From: a bacterium
Lineage (GTDB): Bacteria; Bacteroidota; Bacteroidia; Chitinophagales; Saprospiraceae
Reading direction: 5' to 3'
Assembly (NCBI GenBank): GCA_024742755.1
Contig: JANSXW010000056.1
Location: 1 to 37,542, forward strand
Length of the DNA: 37,542 nucleotides
Every line of letters begins with the position of its first letter. Positions within the stretch are counted from its first letter, which is position 1. Under the pieces are notes generated by a model, which was given only the letters and a program-made list of their open reading frames with translations, was not told where the DNA came from and ran no database searches. This document shows, piece by piece, positions 33,943 through 37,542 of this stretch. Both the position numbers and the translations under genes were made by a program.

Positions 33943-34719
33943 TCAGGTATTGAGTTTTAAAAATCCTCCGTCTATCGGGAAGTTGGTTCCGGTAATGAAG
34001 CTGGCCTGCTCTGAGCAGAGGTAGAGCGCCAGATTGGCAACTTCCTCCGGTGTGCCCATACGCCCAATCGGCTGGGTTTTGGACAGGTGCTCGAACATCT
34101 CCTGCTCGCGGCCCGGGTAGTTTTGGGCAATAAAGCCGTCCACAAAGGGGGTGTGTATGCGGGCCGGAGCAATGGCATTGCAGCGTACGCCAGCACTGAT
34201 GTAGTCGCGGGCTACGGTATAGGTCATGTTGAGCACCGCACCTTTGCTCATTGAGTAAGCGAAGCGGTCGGGCAGGCCGATGGTGGAAGCGATGGACGCC
34301 ATGTTCAGGATGACGCCGCCGCCCTGTTGCTCCATTTGCCCGATGACGGCGTACATACCGTTGTATACCCCTTTGACATTGACCTGGTAGATGCGGTCAA
34401 AGTCTGCTTCGGGCGTGGTGCCGAGCTTGCCCACATGCGCGATCCCGGCATTATTGATCAGTATGTCGATCCGCCCGGTCTGCCCCGCTATGCTTTTGGC
34501 AGCAGCGATCATCTGCTGCTGCCGGCTCACATCGGCTTGTACGAAGGTGGCTGAACCGCCTGCCTCCCGGATTTGGGCGAGCGCCTGTTCTGCCTTGTCC
34601 TCTTCCAGGTCGATGAGAAAGACATGGGCACCGGCTTTCGCAAACGCGAGGCTGATTGCTGCGCCTATGCCGCTGCCGCCCCCGGTAATAATGGCTGTTT
34701 TATGGTCGAGTCGGATTTC
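33943..34719 (-). CDS. Short-chain dehydrogenase, predicted 2-keto-3-deoxy-L-fuconate dehydrogenase
   Basis: Oxidises 2-keto-3-deoxy-L-fuconate at C4 with NAD+. The 258-residue SDR has TGGGSGIG (13-20), NNAG (90-93), a Ser in MASIAST, Tyr156 and Lys160 (YSMSK) and the terminal ITGTNFPIDGGF. The ATG at 34719 gives a normal SDR N-terminus; the frame extends 19 codons further but into the dehydratase gene. It is distinct from the fucose dehydrogenase of the same cluster (different active-site surroundings), as expected for a different substrate. It ends exactly where the hydrolase gene begins. Confidence 0.9.
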   Translation of the reverse strand, partial: EIRLDHKTAIITGGGSGIGAAISLAFAKAGAHVFLIDLEEDKAEQALAQIREAGGSATFVQADVSRQQQMIAAAKSIAGQTGRIDILINNAGIAHVGKLGTTPEADFDRIYQVNVKGVYNGMYAVIGQMEQQGGGVILNMASIASTIGLPDRFAYSMSKGAVLNMTYTVARDYISAGVRCNAIAPARIHTPFVDGFIAQNYPGREQEMFEHLSKTQPIGRMGTPEEVANLALYLCSEQASFITGTNFPIDGGFLKLNT

Positions 34720-34724
34720 CATGC

Positions 34725-36065
34725 TTATAGCTTTGTTGCAGTGTGGTTTTCCTCCAGCGGTTCCGGCTGCTGCCATATGGCCCCTTCCGGGAACGCATAA
34801 TCGCGCAGGCTTTCGGCTCTCATGGTGATGGAATAGCCAGGCATGCGGGGCGGCATATAGGCTCCATTTGTAATGACCACCGGCTCGATGAAGTGCTCGT
34901 GCAGGTGGTCAACGTATTCGATCACCCGGCCTTCGAGGCTGCCGCTGATGGCAATATAGTCGATAAAAGACAAGTGCTGTACGTATTCGCACAAACCTAC
35001 GCCGCCGGCGTGGGGGCATACCGGCACGCCAAATTTGGCTGCCATGAGCAGCACGCTCAGTATTTCGTTGACCCCGCCCAGGCGACAGCTGTCGATCTGG
35101 CAAAAGTCGATTGCGCCCGCCTGAATGAGCTGCTTGAAAATAATGCGGTTCTGGCAGTGCTCTCCGGTGGCCACGCCGATGGGGTTGATAGCTTCGCGGA
35201 TTTTGCGGTGACCTTCCACATCATCCGGGCTTGTGGGCTCCTCAATCCACCAGGGGTTGTGGGCGGCCAGCTGCTGCATCCACTCGATGGCCTGCGGCAC
35301 TTCCCACTTTTGGTTGGCATCCATCATCAGGTAGCGGTCCGGGCCGATTTCCTCCCGGATGATCGCTGCCCGGCGCATATCTTCTTCCAGGTTTGCACCG
35401 ACTTTCATTTTCACGTGCCGGAAACCATCGGCTACTGCGTTGCGGCAAAGCTGCCGCACTTTGTCGTCGCTGTACCCCAGCCAGCCGGCAGAAGTCGTAT
35501 AGGCCGGGTAGCCATGCTCCATCAGGTAGGCAATGCGCCCGGCTTTTCCGGCTTCCTGCTTTCGCAAAATTGCCAGGGCTTCCTCCGGGGTGATGGCATC
35601 CGCCAGGTAGGTGAAGTCAATGCAGCTTACCAGTTCCTCCGGGCTCATGTCTGCCAGCAGCCGCCACAGGGGCTTGCCTTCCAACTTGGCGTAGAGGTCC
35701 CAAACCGCGTTTACAATGGCCGCGGTAGCCAGATGGATGACGCCTTTCTCCGGGCCCAGCCAGCGCAGTTGGCTGTCGCTGATCATATGCCGCCAGAAGC
35801 CCGCCATGTCGGCTTTTATGTCTTCAATATTCTGGTTGATGACCAAATAGGAGAGTGCCTCTATCGCTTTTACACATATTTCATTTCCTCTGCCAATTGT
35901 AAAGGTTAGCCCGTGCCCCTCGACCTTTTCAGGGTGGTTGGTTTCAAGAATAACATAGGCAGCGGAGTAGTCCGGGTCGGGGTTCATCGCATCCGACCCA
36001 TCCAAGTCTAAAGAAGTGGGGAATCGGATGTCTTTAAAACGAACATTGGTGATTACTGTGGTCAT
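34725..36065 (-). CDS. L-fuconate dehydratase (enolase superfamily)
   Basis: Dehydrates L-fuconate to 2-keto-3-deoxy-L-fuconate. The 446-residue protein has the mandelate racemase-type active site: Lys219 and Lys221 (VKMK), metal ligands Asp249 (MMDANQ), Glu275 (IEEP) and Glu302 (GEHCQ), and general acid/base His352 (CPHAGG). These positions are within one residue of those I recall for the characterised Xanthomonas FucD. The C-terminal MPPRMPGYSITM is also typical. The ATG at 36065 is chosen over the one two codons earlier. It is the first structural gene after the regulator, preceded by a 238-base region with AraC-type half-sites. Confidence 0.94.
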   Translation of the reverse strand: MTTVITNVRFKDIRFPTSLDLDGSDAMNPDPDYSAAYVILETNHPEKVEGHGLTFTIGRGNEICVKAIEALSYLVINQNIEDIKADMAGFWRHMISDSQLRWLGPEKGVIHLATAAIVNAVWDLYAKLEGKPLWRLLADMSPEELVSCIDFTYLADAITPEEALAILRKQEAGKAGRIAYLMEHGYPAYTTSAGWLGYSDDKVRQLCRNAVADGFRHVKMKVGANLEEDMRRAAIIREEIGPDRYLMMDANQKWEVPQAIEWMQQLAAHNPWWIEEPTSPDDVEGHRKIREAINPIGVATGEHCQNRIIFKQLIQAGAIDFCQIDSCRLGGVNEILSVLLMAAKFGVPVCPHAGGVGLCEYVQHLSFIDYIAISGSLEGRVIEYVDHLHEHFIEPVVITNGAYMPPRMPGYSITMRAESLRDYAFPEGAIWQQPEPLEENHTATKL

Positions 36066-36071
36066 CCGCAT

Positions 36072-36303
36072 TTAGTTTTAAAATTAATTTCGGGATAAAA
36101 TTAAATTCTAAAACCTGCTGTTGGTAATCTGTTATTTGCAGTTGCTTCAAAAATATTTGCAGAAATAAAAAGGAGCGCGTTATACGTGCAAATTATCTTG
36201 TGCTGTAACTAAGTATATGACCATTCGTTTAACCAGTGCCGGAGCGGATTGTCTTTGTGAATAGCTTGCTTTTCTCTTATAGCGTTAACGATTTCTATTT
36301 TGG
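36072..36303 (-). promoter_or_regulatory. Promoter region of the fucose operon with AraC-type direct repeats
   Basis: On the plus strand TATTTGCAG occurs twice, at 36133-36141 and 36154-36162, exactly 21 bases apart in the same orientation, the spacing typical of AraC-family half-sites. They are about 70-95 bases upstream of the dehydratase start. An inverted variant (GTGCAAATT) is at 36186-36194. TAATTTTA (complement of 36096-36103) is one mismatch from the TAnnTTTG -7 element. No gene is present in this stretch. Confidence 0.6.
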
Positions 36304-37179
36304 CTATTCAACTTCATATTGGCGAATGTATGCCGTTGGTGAATGACCTGTGACGATTTTGAACTGACGGTTGAAATTGGAGACGTTATTATATCCGCAC
36401 TGAAAGCCGACCTCAGCAATAGAAATGTCTTGTTGTTGCTCGCTAAGCAGCTTACAGGCATACCCAATTCGTATTTCGTGCAAGTATCTGGAAAAGTTCT
36501 TTTTAGTCATTTTTTTGAAATAGCGGCAGAAGGCGGACTTATTCATGAGGGCGATATCTGCGACCTGCTCAAGGGTTATATCTTCCTGGAAGTGGGTCAT
36601 AATAAAGGCGTGTACTCTTCCAAATCTGCTATTGCTCTCAATTTTTTGTGCTGCATATCCGGGGCTTGCAATCAGGCGGGTATTTGAGCTTTGGGAGAGT
36701 ATGCGTAAAATGTCAAGAAAATTTAAGAGCCGTTTGAACTCATCCTGTTTGTCCATTATAAGGAGTTGATCTCCAATTTTTTGGCAGCAGCTGCCATTGA
36801 AAAAAATGCCTCGTTTAGCTTGTTCCAACAGCTGCCCCATCTGCCTGAATTCCGGAATTTTACAAAGGTTAACTTTGAGAAAATCAGGAGCAAAGTGTAC
36901 AGTAAGAGATTCCGAATGCTCGGTAGCAGGGCGAGGTTGATGAGAAGAGTCATTGAGCCAGCGGTGAGGAAGATTAGAGCCTAATAAGACGAGGCTGCCC
37001 GGTCCGAACGATTCTATTGCGTCGCCGACAAAAAGGCTGCCTGAACTGCGCACTATGTATACCAGCTCCAGTTCAGGGTGGTAATGCCAGGCCGTAAGAA
37101 ACTGATCACTTACGGTATGCTGATAAACAACGGATTCAACAAAGCCTGTAGGATTGCGGTGCAAGAGTTTAGGCTTCAT
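36304..37179 (-). CDS. AraC-family transcriptional regulator, probably of the fucose operon
   Basis: DNA-binding regulator of 291 residues. The N-terminal half is a cupin-like sensor domain (WHYHPELELVYIVRSSGSLF, about 32-51, with the paired His and Glu; GSLVLLGSNLPHRW). The C-terminal half (about 185-285) carries two helix-turn-helix units: ITLEQVADIALMNKSAFCRY and ISIAEVGFQCGYNNVSNFNR, followed by the family-typical HSPTAYI. It is directly upstream of the fucose operon in the same direction, and the spacer holds 21-base direct repeats that suit this family. Activation by fucose or a pathway intermediate is likely. Confidence 0.93.
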   Translation of the reverse strand: MKPKLLHRNPTGFVESVVYQHTVSDQFLTAWHYHPELELVYIVRSSGSLFVGDAIESFGPGSLVLLGSNLPHRWLNDSSHQPRPATEHSESLTVHFAPDFLKVNLCKIPEFRQMGQLLEQAKRGIFFNGSCCQKIGDQLLIMDKQDEFKRLLNFLDILRILSQSSNTRLIASPGYAAQKIESNSRFGRVHAFIMTHFQEDITLEQVADIALMNKSAFCRYFKKMTKKNFSRYLHEIRIGYACKLLSEQQQDISIAEVGFQCGYNNVSNFNRQFKIVTGHSPTAYIRQYEVE

Positions 37180-37542
37180 AATGGCTGATTATGTGTTGAG
37201 ATGGCAAATAGATTGCCGGGTAAGTTTAACCCTGTTTAAAAGCTGCAAACTATGCAGTGTCCCAGTCGAGTTGCCGGTTCCTCTAGTCAGGCTTTATTCA
37301 GTGTCATTCATACAACTAGTGGATTGAGCTGTAAATATTTGACAGTTAAAGACCAGGCACTACAAAAGGCTTAAGCGTGAAAATACTATCAAATAATTCG
37401 GTCTAGTGGTCTGTCAAGGCTAAAACTAGGGGTTGCCTGCGGCGACTTTTGAGGCTACTCTTCGTTGGATAACCCCTTACGTAGCGCTGCTATGCGCGGG
37501 AACATCCGCCCCCGCCTGCCTTAGTACCTAAGTACGGCGGAC
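37180..37542. other. Right-edge non-coding region with inverted repeats
   Basis: No gene is evident. Close to the regulator start, GGCAAATA (37203-37210) and CTGCAAACTATGCAG (37243-37257) resemble the half-sites seen in the fucose promoter and could serve autoregulation. From about 37400 the composition changes to GC-rich with small palindromes: GCGCtgctatGCGC (37487-37500 region) and CTTAG-TAC-CTAAG near 37521-37533. This may be the end of a mobile or intergenic repeat element, but the window stops before it can be identified. Confidence 0.4.

Noticed and set aside
34743..35909. Plus-strand open frame of 388 codons
   Set aside because: Antisense to the fuconate dehydratase, whose catalytic residues are all present.
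1..37542. CRISPR array, tRNA, rRNA, phage genes or a complete insertion sequence
   Set aside because: No regularly spaced short repeats, no tRNA-like cloverleaf, no transposase, integrase or phage structural motif was found on either strand.

Overview
The window looks like a chromosome segment of a marine, non-photosynthetic Bacteroidota, probably of the Saprospiria (Lewinella/Phaeodactylibacter-like) type. The reasons are a type IX secretion (T9SS) sorting domain, SprB repeats, an Oar-like TonB-dependent receptor, a DUF5916 outer-membrane protein, many lipoprotein signals, weak Shine-Dalgarno sites and TTTG/TAnnTTTG-like promoters. The genus is an inference.

Left part (about 180-5110) is housekeeping: a lipoprotein-type inorganic pyrophosphatase and a branched-chain aminotransferase on the minus strand, then on the plus strand a small unknown protein, the RdgB/ITPase, an acidic unknown protein, SecG and an AIG2-like gamma-glutamylcyclotransferase. 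Two clear rho-independent terminators punctuate it. Next comes a 1949-residue secreted M12B-like metalloprotease (5304-11153) with a P domain, a cadherin/CSPG-like domain, five double SprB units and a T9SS tail.

From 36065 down to 11265 every gene lies on the minus strand. The right end, headed by an AraC regulator, is a complete non-phosphorylating L-fucose pathway: fuconate dehydratase, 2-keto-3-deoxy-L-fuconate dehydrogenase, diketo-acid hydrolase, fuconolactonase, fucose dehydrogenase and mutarotase. It runs directly into lutABC, which would oxidise the L-lactate that this pathway releases. After a gap comes the uptake/degradation block: TonB-dependent receptor, DUF5916 protein, two tandem GH29 alpha-L-fucosidases, an RraA-like protein, a split UxaA-type dehydratase and FucP. 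Downstream of fucP lies a decayed copy of the fucose dehydrogenase-mutarotase pair, fused by a deletion.

Between that remnant and a GH106-like glycosidase sits the most unexpected item: three adjacent genes resembling plant/cyanobacterial tocopherol enzymes: a plant VTE3-type MPBQ/MSBQ methyltransferase, a gamma-tocopherol-methyltransferase-like protein and a homogentisate-prenyltransferase-like UbiA protein. They suggest that this heterotroph makes a methylated prenyl-hydroquinone (tocopherol, tocotrienol or plastoquinol-like). Neither 4-hydroxyphenylpyruvate dioxygenase nor tocopherol cyclase is in the window.

No rRNA, tRNA, CRISPR array or complete insertion sequence was seen. Names rest on motif recognition by eye, not on database searches.
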